Shown piece after piece: positions 11,478 through 23,016 of a stretch of DNA of 64,000 bases (the stretch's first letter is position 1; each line of letters opens with the position of its first letter). The stretch is from Rhabdophis nuchalis (lineage: Eukaryota > Chordata > Lepidosauria > Squamata > Natricidae), in the NCBI GenBank assembly GCA_039707465.1, contig CM077645.1, forward strand, positions 148,547,503-148,611,502. Direction: 5' to 3'. The position numbers were made by a program, and so were the translations under genes. Under the pieces are notes generated by a model that saw only the letters and a list, made by a program, of their open reading frames with translations, was not told where the DNA came from and searched no databases.

Positions 11478-11880
11478 TTTATTTTTTTATTTTTTATTTT
11501 TCGAATTTATACCCTGCCCTTCTCCTTGTTAGGACTCAGGGCGGCGCACAGGCATTATTAAAAACCATAACAAAACAATATATACTATTAAAAACATATT
11601 AAATTAAAACCCGTGCTAAAAACCCTTTAAACCCCTAAAAAATTAAAAATTATAAATAGAATCAGAAACGGGGGGCTACGCTAGGCCGGCTTGTTGGAAT
11701 AGGAATAGTACGTCTTAAGACGTTGGCAGAAGAGGCGGAGGTCCGAGGTAGTGTGAAGGTCGGGGGGTAGGTTGTTTCAGAGGGCCGGGCCCGCCACAGA
11801 GAAGGCCCTTCCCCTGGGTGTCGCCAACCGGCATTGCCCGGCCGACAGTATCTGGAGAAGGCCCTCTCTGTGGGAGCGGA
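11478..11880 (-). mobile_element. L2-type LINE 3' end
   Basis: The minus strand carries the recurrent C-terminal text in a shifted frame, with the 3' UTR block CGCCCTGAGTCCTAACAAGG and an AT-rich tail. It is 5'-truncated at about 11880. Confidence 0.8.
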
Positions 11881-12130
11881 TGTTGACATTCTTTAGGGGC
11901 AGAGACTACAATAAGTCAGAAATTGTCAACTTCAGTAGCTTCATTAGATAAACCAGTTCATGAAATCAATTCCATAATATGTTTACAATTATCTTGATTG
12001 AGATTGACTGTCACATCATATTCTTGCAAGACTGCCTATGTTGCACCTCCTCCTCTTCTAATAGTTCGGTGAATTAGGAAGGTGTCTATATGAGTGTTTT
12101 CTGAACATCATCATTAGCAATAGCACTTAG

Positions 12131-12362
12131 ATTTTCCCCAAAATAAGACTTCTCCAGATAATAAGCCCAATCAGGCTTTTGAGCACATGAGCTAAAATAA
12201 GCCCTCCCCAAAATTATTACAACGCAGCAGCAACTATGAGGTGACCACACTCGCCACCTCCTACCCCTCAAAAATAATAAGATCTCCCCCAAAATAAGGG
12301 CAAGCACTTATTGGGGGGGGGGTCAAAAGAAAATAAGACCCTGCCTTATTTTCTAGGAAACA
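12131..12362. mobile_element. Non-autonomous repeat with CCCCAAAATAAGA inverted ends
   Basis: The left end TTTTCCCCAAAATAAGAC and right end CTTATTTTCTAGGAAA are imperfect inverted repeats. The interior repeats AAATAAG motifs and has no coding capacity. It is probably a DNA-transposon derivative, superfamily not determined. Confidence 0.55.
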
Positions 12363-12365
12363 TTG

Positions 12366-12575
12366 TATATATCACTTCATAGTGCTTTACAGCATGATCT
12401 AAGCAGTTTACACAGTCAGGATATTGCCCCCAATAATCTGGCTCCTCATTTTACGACCTCAGAAGAATGGAATGCCGAATCAACCTTGAGCTGGTCAGAA
12501 TCGAATTCCTGGCAGTGAAATGCAGAGTTGGCCTCCAAATATGCATTCTAGCCACTGTGCCACCATGGCTCTTTA
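12366..12575 (-). mobile_element. tRNA-derived SINE
   Basis: The minus strand starts with a tRNA-like head (GCCATGGTGGCACAGTGGC, an A-box-like stretch). It continues through the body AATGAGGAGCCAGATTATTG and ends at GCTGTAAAGCACTATGAAG. Related copies, all minus, are at 18965, 34292 and 53069. Confidence 0.75.
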
Positions 12576-12579
12576 GGCC

Positions 12580-13342
12580 CTGTCTTCTTCCTTAGTCTGT
12601 AAAGAAGACAAATGAAAAGTGTCCAGATCATTTGCTTCTATTTCAGGCCTATCATCTTCTCAAAAACCTGAAAACTGGTGCAATGGCTGTCTCAATGGGC
12701 AGATATTGTCCTTGTCAAGGCAGGAAGACCTCCGTCACTAAAAGATGCCCTATCACTGCCTTTATTCAGCCTTCTGTTCTTTCTCTGACAGGTTTTATCA
12801 GACAAGCAGGGCTGGAATTCAAACCACATTAGGCAAAGTTGATGCCGATAATGTTTATCCCTTTCCTTAGCATTCACAGGCTTGGACTTCTCCTAGATTT
12901 AGCCTCAGTTGTTTTTACTAGACTAATCCAGCTAATGTCTAACTCCAAATGTATTTGAGGGATTTTGTCTTCCAGATTCTTCCAATGTTCCAAGTTATCT
13001 GTAACCAATCTCCTACCACATTTTTCAGGATGAAGAATTCAGATCACCATAAGTCATAAGCAAACCACAAAAATATTGTTGCCTTGCCATTTACACAATC
13101 ATAGAAAAAACTCAAATCTGAGCTCTTTCACATTAATATGTTCTTTGTTCTTTGTTCTCTTTGTTCTGCACTAGCATAATTCCACATTTACTGTTTACTA
13201 CCCACAAAATAAATGTGCAACCAAATAGGCATGATAGTGCCATTTCGGTTTACAGTGGATGACAGTAAGTTTCCATAATGTTCAATATAAGTCCTAAAAA
13301 GTGCTCAGACTCCCTTATAGTAGATTTTCCAAACCTAAGATG
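12580..13342. other. Unassigned sequence
   Basis: No convincing exon or repeat is visible. A short TTTGTTC repetition occurs near 13141-13165. Confidence 0.4.
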
Positions 13343-13350
13343 TTCTAGAA

Positions 13351-13881
13351 TAAGGTGACCAGATATTCAAAGTCCCAAAGCGGGACACCGTCAACAGGCG
13401 GGGGGCGCTCCGGCGCGTCACCGCCTGCGCAGAGGGCGTCAGGGCCGAGGGGGGGGCTGTGCGCGCTCCAGCGCATCACACACCTGCACAGAGGGTGTTG
13501 GGGTTGGGCGCACTCCCACCCACCCCCGTGGGGCCCTCTTTAAAGGCAGCGGTGGCGGTGGCCCAGCCCGACGGCGCTGAGAGCCGCACGCTCGCACCGC
13601 CGCTGGCTTTAAAGAGGGTGCCGCGGGGGCAGGTGGGGGCACACCCCCGCCCTGACGCCCTCTGCTCAGGCACGTAATTCGCCAGAGCGCGCACCCCCCC
13701 CTCCTCAGCCCCAACGCCCTCCCCGCCCGAGCCGGTGCTCAGAGGCACCGCCTCTAAGCGCCTACAAACCGCCCGCCGCCTGCCCGCAAAAAGCGGGACA
13801 TTTTGAAGAGGCGGCGGGGCGCGGGACATCTGAAGGTGAACCGGGACTGTCCCGCCAAAAGCGGGATGTCTGGTCACCTTA
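13351..13881. mobile_element. GC-rich non-autonomous hAT element
   Basis: The termini TAAGGTGACCAGA and TCTGGTCACCTTA are inverted repeats. The exact 8-bp duplication TTCTAGAA flanks the element (13343-13350 and 13882-13889), diagnostic of hAT. The subterminal regions carry paired GCGGGAC motifs in opposite orientation. The interior is strikingly GC-rich against an AT-rich background. The overlapping open frames it contains on both strands are a by-product of that composition. Confidence 0.92.
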
Positions 13882-13889
13882 TTCTAGAA

Positions 13890-15260
13890 TGATATATTTG
13901 AACTACAATTCCTTTTTCCTTGTAGCATGGCCATTTGAGTTATTCTGGATGTATGAGGATTTGGGGAAAGCTGATCTGGGAAATAATATATATGATTTCC
14001 TGATCAGGAAATCTAATATTTCAGAACTGTATTTACAATCTTTACCAAAACAACTGGAAAGCAGTGATATTGTCTCCATAATTAGCTAGGTATCTTCATT
14101 CCAAAATCTAAACTTTAGTAGGAGTGCAACTCCTAGAACCTTATCATTTGATCAGTCCCTTCCACCTCTCTTAATCTGTTAATAACCGTCAGCAGATTGC
14201 AGATGATGTATTACTTGTAATTTGAGAGGATGCTAGCATATATTTGGTGAAAAACATATAATAAACCCATTCCTGTGCTTTTAAATAGGAATGAACCAAG
14301 AGAAATGTATACCAGTATTCATCTCAGTTATAGGCCCAATGTAGTTGGCTTCACACAAACACATAGGAATCAAAGCACAGAATTCACACAGTGAAGACAA
14401 ACCAGTTCAAGTGGATTCTATGACTTTAATAAAAGGAATATAAAAATCACAGCACCATTGCATCTATAGGGGAATCTGAATTAGTCAACATTAGATAATT
14501 AAATGGGGTGGCACCACAACAAAAGTCATTAGCAAACTGCCTTCCTCTGATGATATGTTACAATTACATATCTCATTTTTTGGCTCACTGCCTTCACCAC
14601 AAACTGTTTTCCTACACTTGCGATAACACTTAATGAGATTAATTCTGTCCTTACAGAAGAAAGAGTGTTGTCAAGATGAATGCTAAATCCCATTGCGTGG
14701 TTTGACTGAAATGGTAAGATATTTATCCTCCTTCTCACATGTTTTTTAAATAAATCCCCATTTCAACTTATGGAAACATTTCCAAACAATTATTTCATCA
14801 AATCTAAGAATTACATTACAAGTGTATTTTAGAAATTAATTACTAAGATCTGCTATGTTTGGTAGCAAACCTATCACAACAAATACAACCAATACTTGCT
14901 TAGGGAATAGCATTTCCACTGTATGTTTTTAAATATAGTTATTAATTAATGATCTCAGAATATTAATTATGAACTTCTTCATTGGTTTCATACCCCCTAT
15001 ATGTAGCCTCAGAAATGTGATGAATCTAATTCTGCAACTTGCTGCTAATAAATCTCCAGGTTAGAATGGCATATCTGGTCATTTAGAATGCTTGGTAGTC
15101 ATAATAGTTCACTTTTTTGATCTTATCAAATTAACAGGATACACAGAGGTCTGGTTGGTTCCTGAAATGGTTCAGGAACGGTGCACATGCTTTCCATTAG
15201 TTACAGAAGTATTACTCTATAGCTGTCTCAGATTTGTATTCGTTAATAAATAAGGCTATT
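13890..15260. other. Unassigned AT-rich sequence
   Basis: Short frames at 13889-14089 and 14529-14738 lack motifs and splice context. No repeat family was recognised. Confidence 0.4.
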
Positions 15261-15263
15261 CAG

Positions 15264-15341
15264 TGCAGATGATGGAAACTCTGCAGATGATGGAAACCAT
15301 AAACCAGTCTCTGCAGATGATGGAAACCATAAACCAGTCTA
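15264..15341. repeat. Short tandem repeat, about 30-bp unit
   Basis: The unit begins CTGCAGATGATGGAAACC and is followed by ATAAACCAGT. It occurs twice in full plus one partial unit, nearly without change. Confidence 0.9.
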
Positions 15342-15478
15342 TCCAGAGAGCAGGAGACTGGGGAAGGCTAGTCCATTCAGAGAACAAGAGGGTAGGGAAG
15401 GCTGAATTAAGTTGACAAAAGTAGCAGAGCTGCCTCAACCTCAGATTATTTATTTATTCTTTTATTTATTCAATTTCT

Positions 15479-17514
15479 TGTTTGTAAAACAATTTTTATT
15501 GGTTTTTACAATATATTTGGGAAGGGGGTAAAATAGGGTATACAATAAACATTTTAATGGCTTCCATGTAGAGGTTGGTGGTCACCTCCGATACTTCGCA
15601 CTAATTCAATATTAGTAAAAAACAAGTGGCAAAAGATACATATATATCACATTTCAAAATGCATAAATTCAATCATTTGGGTTTTTTTTCTGCCATTCCT
15701 TTTCACAGGTTACAGTAATAGTTTCAGAATCAATTCATTTTTGAGATCTGAGTCTCTTTGCTATTGTTTCTTCTTCCTCTTTCCCGCCAGTGGGCGGGGG
15801 CATGGCCCCTCCCGTTCCCTCTTCTTCGTCTCCTAGGAGTAGGGAATGTTTCTTAAGAAAGGCCTCCGCCTCTTCTACTGTTTTAACTCTGATTCTGCCC
15901 CCCTCCCAGAAAACCAAAATTCCTTCAGGCATTAACCAGTTGAACCAAATCCCCTTTTTATACAATTTTTTTGATAAAAAAGAATACTTCCTTCTTATTT
16001 CTCTGATTTTTTGGGGGATTTGTTTCAAAATGGTAATGTCCTTTTCTTGATATTTCAAAGCCCCCCCCCCCGTTGCGCCCTCAGTATCTCATCCCTTGTG
16101 GATCTTCTTAGAAATTTAATATGAACTTCTCTTGGTACATCATTTATTCTAGCATATGCTGAGTTAATTCTATAAACTAGGTCCATATCCCACCAGAGTT
16201 GTTCTTTATTTCTTTTAATATAATCTGATAAAATTGTACTCATTAAATCTTTTAAATCCTCTCCCTCCATTTCCGGCACGTTCTGGAACCTAAGGAAAAA
16301 AGACATTCTTTCAAACACAATTTTTGATATATGCCCATTTATCTCTGTATTTTCCTTCTGTATTTCCCTTATCTCTTCTTTCATCTCAACTGTTCCTTCT
16401 TCTAACACCTCAATTTTTTGCTTATTGTCCGTTGTACTTCTTTGTGTCTCCAACAGTTCTATTCTTAGGTTTAACAAGTCCTTTCGGATTTCCTGCACTT
16501 CTTTCATAATGCTCTGAAGCATTTCATTTGTTGATAAGTCTTGGGCACCTTCCCCAGCTGTTTCTTTCTGTAACATTGTGGTAATTTCCCCCTGTTGTAA
16601 ACTTGGGCTGGATTGGGTGGAGGCTGGAGCTGATAAGGACTTTCCAGATGGTGGTTTTTTGGAAGTCATTGTTATGAATTTAAGTTCTTGTATTAAAAAT
16701 GGTGTCAGAGAAGCAAGCAGTGGTGAAGTCCGAGATATCAGGGGGAAAAAGCCAAATCAAAGTTCACTCCAAAAGTCCAGAAATTAATTTTATTGTCCAG
16801 ACCAAGGGAAAAAAAAAAGATCCACACAATAGGAGAGGCACTGAGGGCTTCTTAGAAGAGGCTTGAAATATAAATTTATTGTCCTGTGATCTTAAATCGC
16901 TGAAGAAATGCTCCGGTGGTCAGGAGAAAGATTTTCAGCCGAGAACAAAGAGAAGCCATTTTCCCAGCCTTACCGCAGTAAGAGAAATAAAAGTAAAAGT
17001 TCCTTTCTGTTGCAAAGGGACCTGGTTACAATGTTGCAACTGTAACTCCGAGAGTAGAAATTTTTTTTCTATTTGCTGTTTAGTTGGATAGGCATTTTAG
17101 TCCTCTTTCTCTCTTTAGGAGAGCATTTTCAATCGCTGCCTTTTACAAGGGGGGGTTAAAAACTCCCCCCTCTATTCTTCTTTTCTTAACGATTGAATGT
17201 AAAAAAAACCCTCACAATTTATATTTGCCAGTCCATTTTGTCAGGAGCCTCGGTGCGATCCTCCGTCCCCGCCATTTCCACCGTCTTCTTAATTTTCCAT
17301 TGTTCGAGCTAGCGTCGGCGAGAGGGCTTTCCTCCCGCTTTCTGCCCTCCAGCTCCTGGGGAAAAGTGGGAAAAATGCCCCGCCGACCGCCATGAGACTG
17401 GGGGCCTCCCGCAGCCGCCCGTATGGCAGGGGGTTAACCCAACCCCCCTGTGCTCCCGAGGGGGCCCACCAGAGAAGCAAGCGTCCGTCGCCTTCGGAAG
17501 CCGGAAGTGATTCC
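15479..17514 (-). mobile_element. ORF1-only L1 (HAL1-like) element, copy 1, full length
   Basis: A 16-bp direct repeat, TATTTATTCAATTTCT, flanks the element exactly (15463-15478 and 17515-17530). On the minus strand it runs from a GC-rich 5' region of about 845 bp, through one L1 ORF1-type coding region (16669 down to 15735), to a 3' UTR of about 255 bp containing CCAATAAAA. There is no ORF2 and no room for one. The length of 2036 bp matches the two other copies. Confidence 0.9.
15735..16669 (-). pseudogene. L1 ORF1p-like protein, frameshifted at a G run
   Basis: An RNA-binding nucleic-acid chaperone of L1 type. The first 204 codons (16669 to 16055) hold a Ser/Pro-rich head, a coiled coil at about residues 45-125 and the RRM-like start ERMSFFLRFQNVPE. 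The C-terminal domain motif REVHIKFLRRSTRDE follows. An 11-base run (C on plus, 16061-16071) then breaks the frame. The remaining 107 codons (16058 to 15735) resume at YQEKDITILKQIP and run to the normal C-terminus. The copy at 60244 has 12 bases at the same place and stays in frame, so this copy lost one base or reads by slippage. Confidence 0.85.
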
Positions 17515-17530
17515 TATTTATTCAATTTCT

Positions 17531-18097
17531 ATATCTGCCCATCTAAATCCGATTGACTCTGACTTTGCTGCTGGCAACCTCCTTTACTAGGATTGTCTGA
17601 AAAAGATTGTGGGAAACCCACATTTAGTATGTATCAGAATTTATTTTCTAGTGTTTGATGAAACCCAAGATCTGATTTGAATGTTGGATTCAAATGCAAC
17701 ATGGTTTGATCCAAACTAATTGGAGATACAATATGATATGGCCCAAGCTTCAAATACAAGGTATAATCTGGCACCTTTAGTGCCTGTTTTATGCTTTGGA
17801 TGACCAGAATCAAAACACCCTTAAATATTTGAACTAGAGAGCTTCAAGAGTTTCATTACAGAATCTCGTATATTTTTTATAAGGGCTTCCTTGCACTTAA
17901 GGCTAGGATAAGAGAGTAATGTGGAAAAGAGCACACGTCAACAACCAAATCATCCAAAGACAGCTTTGAGAGATGTTCTGGTGATGTAATACAGAAAGTA
18001 TTGCACTCCTACTAAAAAGCAGCAATTTTAAACAATAGAAACTTTCTACAATTGATTCTAGAATGTTAGCATCTTCTAGGAATTAGATACTATAGAG
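17531..18097. other. Unassigned sequence
   Basis: No gene or repeat family was recognised between the HAL1-like element and the next MITE. Confidence 0.4.
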
Positions 18098-18231
18098 CAG
18101 GGGTGTCAAACTCAATTGTGTCACATGATATGTCACAATGTATCGTGACATTTTTTGCCTTTGCAGAACTGGGGTGGGTGGGGTCTGCATGTGACACATC
18201 TGGCCCACGGGCCGCCAGTTTGACACCCTTG
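18098..18231. mobile_element. hAT-type MITE, CAGGGGTGTCAAACTC ends
   Basis: The left end CAGGGGTGTCAAACTC and right end CAGTTTGACACCCTTG are inverted. The flanks CTATAGAG and CATAGAGT suggest an imperfect target duplication. It is the same family as 19604-20004 and 58476-58575. Confidence 0.8.
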
Positions 18232-18960
18232 CATAGAGTATATGCTTTTGCAGCACCTAAAGGGGAAAAACTCCTCTAAACGTGTATGTACTATTACTGT
18301 TTCTGTAATGCTCACACAAAGAAATCAAGAACTATTATTTGCACAAGACAGAAATAAGAGGTAATCAAAACAATTTTAATAAGGGATGGGAAGAATTAAA
18401 GGGAACAAAAGTAAAGTTTAAAGAACTGTTGACATGCTGAACATTGAAACCTAGCAAGGATTATGATATAGGTCAGACAAACAAGCGAAGAACCAAGGAA
18501 AGATAAATATAAAAGGGTGTGGATTGTGGATTTGGAGAAAACTAAAGGATCATACGAGAAAAAACAAACAAGATCAAAAGAGAGCAGCATAATAAACCAC
18601 TCTTTTCTATCTCTTTCCCCATTAAGTAAATCTACAAAACTAAGAAAAAATAAAGAAAGCAGTGAAGCCTTCCAGAAGCAGGATTTTCCAAAGTAGTGAA
18701 ACTCACTGACTCACTATTCTGAAATACTGAAAGCCCACTACATTGAAAGCTTTGTTCATATATGGGAGGAGGACTGTGTGAGACTTGACAAATCCAAATT
18801 ACTTTTTGCAGTCTGTCTCTTACATGAGCCTGAGTATATATTTCATTCGAAAAAAATGTTCTGTTATATAGCCATTGCCATAAACTGATTTTTTTAAAAT
18901 AATAAACTTGATTTCCATTAGTGAAAATAGAACAGACTGCTTTTGTAAATCCAATAAGAT
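18232..18960. other. Unassigned A-rich sequence
   Basis: The minus-strand frames at 18396-18590 and 18632-18982 have no recognisable domain or splice context. Confidence 0.4.
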
Positions 18961-18964
18961 AATA

Positions 18965-19170
18965 GCAATTACACAATACCACTTCACAGTGCTTTACAGC
19001 CCTCTCTAATCAGTTTGCAGAGTCAGTATATTGCCCCCAACAATCTGGATCCTCATTTTACCAACCTCAACAGATGGAAGGCTGAGTCAACTTTGAGCCT
19101 GGTGAGATTTGACTGCTGGAATGAGCAGTGAGTTAGCTTGAAGAACTGCATTCTAACCACCACCAAGTTA
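18965..19170 (-). mobile_element. tRNA-derived SINE
   Basis: It carries the body AATGAGGATCCAGATTGTTG and the end GGGCTGTAAAGCACTGTGAA on the minus strand, the same family as 12366, 34292 and 53069. The tRNA-like head is degraded near 19150. Confidence 0.8.
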
Positions 19171-19603
19171 GGAAATTGTTCAAATTGAATTCATAAATGG
19201 ATTATTACATGGACACAACCATGTAGGGTGTTTTGCAGAGACAATTTGCTATTGCTTTCTTTGATTTAGTTAACAATCTGGGTGCTGACCTTCCATTTAA
19301 ACACCAAACCTTAGTTTAGAAGAAGGCCCCAGTGAGGGATTACCTTAACGCGGTTGTGCAGCTTGTTTGATCTGAGAATGATAACAGCTATTATAGAGAC
19401 CTGGACAAGTCTCATCAGAGGAATGTCTCTTCCATAAACAATACAGTAAAGAAACCCATACCAAATCAATCATCACCTGCATCAACAATGTCTGTGCTAT
19501 GTGTTGGACTTCCTGGACATATGGGCTACAGAATTTGGTTTTCCCTTCTTCTAAAACAACAGAGGGATGGCTGTAGTCTGCAGCTATTAAGGTTGATCTA
19601 GGA
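19171..19603. other. Unassigned sequence
   Basis: Nothing recognisable lies between the SINE and the MITE. Confidence 0.4.
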
Positions 19604-20004
19604 CAGGGGTGTCAAACACTGTTTCATTGAGGGCCACATCAGGTGGGCCAGGGTGGGTATGGACAGGGTGGGCATGGACTGCTTGACATCACTCAGGTTA
19701 GGGGCACCTGTGCTGGCCCGAGTGCTCTGTCAGCAAAAACAGGTTCTTGGGCTCTGTTTTCAGCTATGAGGGCCTTCTGCAAACCTCTATCAGCAAAAAT
19801 GGAGCTCAGGAGGGCCACGAGCTCTGTTTTCACTGGCACAGGATTGCAGGAAGCCGTCGCAGCCAAAAATGGAACTCAGGGGCCCGTTTTCGTTGACAGA
19901 GGCACCTTGGGCTGGTCCTTTGCTGTTTTTAGGGCGGCCCCACAGGTGAGATTTAAGCACCCCTAGGCTGGATCTGGGCCCCGGGTCTTCAGTTTGACAC
20001 CCTA
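19604..20004. mobile_element. hAT-type non-autonomous element, 401 bp
   Basis: The left end is CAGGGGTGTCAAACAC and the right end CAGTTTGACACCCTA. The exact 8-bp repeat ATCTAGGA flanks both sides (19596-19603, 20005-20012). The GC-rich interior has a spurious 107-codon frame and no transposase. Confidence 0.9.
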
Positions 20005-20221
20005 ATCTAGGAGAAGAAATGGAGAACCTACAACATCTCTAAGGGTGGCAGCTTACTCATTGCCAGAAAGAGGAAGTCCAAAGTAGTATCTACTCTTTTG
20101 TCTTCTATTCTCAGGCTACTTTCTTAAGGTCATTACTTTAAAGTATATCTTCCTGGTTTTGATTTTAAAATAGGCCAGATAACTTCCTACTGAAGACTCA
20201 TAAAATTCACAGTACAATAAA

Positions 20222-20312
20222 ATATGATGGCCATAAGTCACTTTTTTCAATGCCCTTGTAACTTTGAAAGGTCACTAAAGGAAATTGTTGTAAGTTGAGG
20301 ACTGCCTGTACA
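20222..20312. mobile_element. Tigger-like element, right-end fragment
   Basis: It contains GGCCATAAGTCACTTTTTTC and ends at GTTGTAAGTTGAGGACTGCC, the right terminus of the family seen whole at 35006-35385. Confidence 0.75.
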
Positions 20313-20375
20313 TGTGAATTGGGGCAAAATGTCACAAACAGGAATGAAAGAGACTCTTTAAGTATACATCAAACT

Positions 20376-20779
20376 TATCGTATTTTTTGGAGTATAAAAC
20401 ACACCTTTGCCCCTCAAAATAGGGTGAAAATTTGGGTGTGTCTTATACACTGAATCCCCAAACCCCACCCCTTTGCAAAAATGGCCATGCATAGCCTTTA
20501 GGAGGCTTCCAGAGTGCTCCTGGGGGATGGGGAGGACAAAAATGAGCAAAAAATGGGCCAATGTTTGCTCATTTTTATCCCCCCCCAGCCCCCAGGAGCA
20601 CTCTACAAGTCCCTAATGTCCCTAAAGTCTATTTGACAAAAAAAATGGGGCCGTTTTCATGAAAAATGAACCGTTTTGGGGAGGTCTGCAGAGTGCAAAC
20701 ATTTGTTTTTTAATTCACCTCTTCAAAATCTTGGTGCGTCTTATACTCTGGTGCATCTTATACTCCGAAAAATATGGTA
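20376..20779. mobile_element. Non-autonomous DNA element with GGAGTATAA inverted ends
   Basis: The left end TATCGTATTTTTTGGAGTAT pairs with a right end whose complement is TACCATATTTTTCGGAGTAT. Next to each end is a GTGCGTCTTATAC-type motif. TA at both borders fits a Tc1/mariner-like target, but the superfamily is not certain. No transposase is present. Confidence 0.7.
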
Positions 20780-20784
20780 CATAC

Positions 20785-21345
20785 AAGTGATTATTATGGT
20801 AGCATGGTATTTGCTTATATACACATATGGATACACAGACAGCGGGATATGAGTTATACACCCAATTTTTCATAATAAGCTTGTCTTTTAAGTTATTTTA
20901 TTCTACTTGGATCAAAAATGTATAGTACATGACATAATATGGATTAGAGACAGAGAATTTCTTTAGTGATGATGTTTAAAGTTGTGTTTTGCTATCTTTA
21001 AAAAGTCAGACTGATTAAAAAAAAACCTAAAGCAGCATTCCAAAGGGGGCAAATATTAGAATCATTAAACCTGACCTACACATCTTTAAAATTGTATCAC
21101 ACATCTGGAAATCTAAAAAGCAGCTATTGTTGTGTTGACAATATAGGTCCACTTTTACAACAGATGAGACATGCTGCCAGTATGTCATTTGCCCCTTGTA
21201 AAACGTATCATAATTATTTTTAAACTATACCCAGTTGAATACTTAATGCCTGACAATATCCTCTGGCATCTGCTTCGTCATCCTAAAATAATGCACATAT
21301 CGGTATAGAGAATACATTCATTAAGGATGTAAAAAGGAAGCTGAA
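20785..21345. other. Unassigned AT-rich sequence
   Basis: No gene or repeat was recognised. Confidence 0.4.
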
Positions 21346-21349
21346 TGGA

Positions 21350-21778
21350 TAGTTCTTAACTTACAATCACAATTAAGCCTGGAATCTTTATTGTAAGTTG
21401 TAGCAGTTGTAAATCAAGTCAGCAAGAAACTGGACTCGATTTTACAACTGTTTTTATGATGGTCATTAAGCAAGTCATTGCGATTAAGGGAATCACATGG
21501 TCTTTAAACAAATCACGTAACTGTAAGTCTGAGTCCAACTTAATTAATGGATATTTCTACCCAGAAGTTCACAGAAAATATTGTAGAACGCAATCATAGG
21601 ATGATGAGACAACACAACCAGTTGTAAATGTGAGCCAGTTCCCAAATGCCTAAATTGTAATTATATAACTGTGGACGTGTTGCAGCAGTCATAATTTTGA
21701 GGTTGAGTTGTAAGTACCGGTAACTTTTTTCAGTCCATCGTAACTCCGAACACCAGTTGTAAGTGAAGGACTATCTGT
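21350..21778. mobile_element. Tigger-like element, old copy
   Basis: It starts near AGTTCTTAACTTACAATCAC and ends GTTGTAAGTGAAGGACTATC. The interior carries diverged TTAAGCAAGTCATTGCG motifs. It is more diverged than the copies at 2008 and 35006. Confidence 0.7.
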
Positions 21779-22032
21779 ACAAGCCCAGAGCAAAGAATGT
21801 TTAGATTGTCAGTTCAGCCACTTTTGGCCCTTAGTTCCTGGTGTTCTCCAATAAGACAACAACTCTCACAATATATAGTTAGCATAATTGTGATTGATTC
21901 AGATTTATGCGGTAAAAAATATACACAAAACTTGCAAATTCCAGGAGAATCAAATACATTTTATCTGAACTGTCACAACTACAGTGGTGTATGACTTAGT
22001 CTGCGGTTCTTTCTCACATGTCTCTGATGCCT

Positions 22033-22096
22033 TCGTCTTAGTTAGTTAGTTAGTTAGTTAGTTAGCTAGCTAGCTAGTTAGTTAGCTAGTTAGTTA
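22033..22096. repeat. (TTAG)n microsatellite
   Basis: TTAG units with interspersed CTAG units run for about 64 bp. Confidence 0.95.
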
Positions 22097-22234
22097 GTTT
22101 GTCAAACATGTACGAGATAACAGGTATAAGTATAAAAATGGACATAAACACACGAAATGGGTGTGAATAAATGAGGACAGTAGGACAGGGATGGTAGGCA
22201 TGCTGGCACGCTTATGCACGCCCCCTTATAGACC

Positions 22235-22437
22235 TGTCATGCCCCTGTTGGAGTCTGAATCCAAAGGAGAAGACGAACAGCTGATAGAGAGTGGGATTGT
22301 GGCTCCGTTGGCTGTGGCGGAAACTGAGGAAGGGCAAAGTCAGGCTGGGTCAAGCATGGGAGAGGTAGAACAAGGGAGAGGGGATTCAGATGAAGACCAA
22401 GGCCCATCCCCTTTGTGTCATGCCCCGGGTCATCACA
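22235..22437 (+). mobile_element. Short solo LTR-like insert, 203 bp
   Basis: It starts TGTCATGCCCC, ends GTCATCACA, and is flanked by the exact 5-bp repeat AGACC (22230-22234 and 22438-22442). It holds an acidic open frame (LLESESKGEDEQLIES) reminiscent of the one in the LTR at 2372-2836. The short length may reflect internal deletion. The superfamily is not determined. Confidence 0.6.
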
Positions 22438-22442
22438 AGACC

Positions 22443-22677
22443 TCTTGTGGTGAGGTCCACGTTAGACAGTTCAAGGTTAAAATTATGGGGGTTTGAGGAT
22501 GTAACAACAGAGTCAGGTAATGCATTTCAGGCATTGACCACTCTATTACTGAAGTCATATTTTCTGCAATTGAGTTTGGAGCAGTTTACCTTGAATTTGC
22601 CTGTGTATTATTGCAGTTGAAGCTGAAGTAGTCATTGACAGGTAGCATGTTGTAGCAGATACTTTTTAGTACTACGC
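22443..22677. other. Possible interspersed repeat body, family not identified
   Basis: The text GAGGATGTAACAACAGAGTC and what follows looks like a repeat I have seen in snake genomes, and it resumes after the MITE at about 23201-23330. I cannot name it from this window alone. Confidence 0.3.
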
Positions 22678-22933
22678 CAGTGGTGGGTTTCTGCAGGCTC
22701 GCACCTACTCACGAGAGCCGGTTGGTGAAATTTAGAGAACCGGTGAGAGGGGGTTCCACCGGCGTACCTGGAAGTAAATCTGCCCGCTGCTGCCAGTGAC
22801 CCAACGGGAAGGAAAGGAAAGGAAAGGAAAGAAGGAAGGAAGGAAGGAAGGAAGGAAGGAAGGAAGGAAGGAAGGAAGGAAAGAAAGAAAGAAAGAAAGA
22901 AAGAAATAGAAAGAAAGAAAGAAAGAGAAAGAG

Positions 22934-23016
<83 letters not shown>

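Noticed and set aside
13355..13877. Several overlapping Pro/Ala-rich frames on both strands
   Set aside because: GC-rich DNA has few stop codons; the segment is a non-autonomous hAT element with defined ends.
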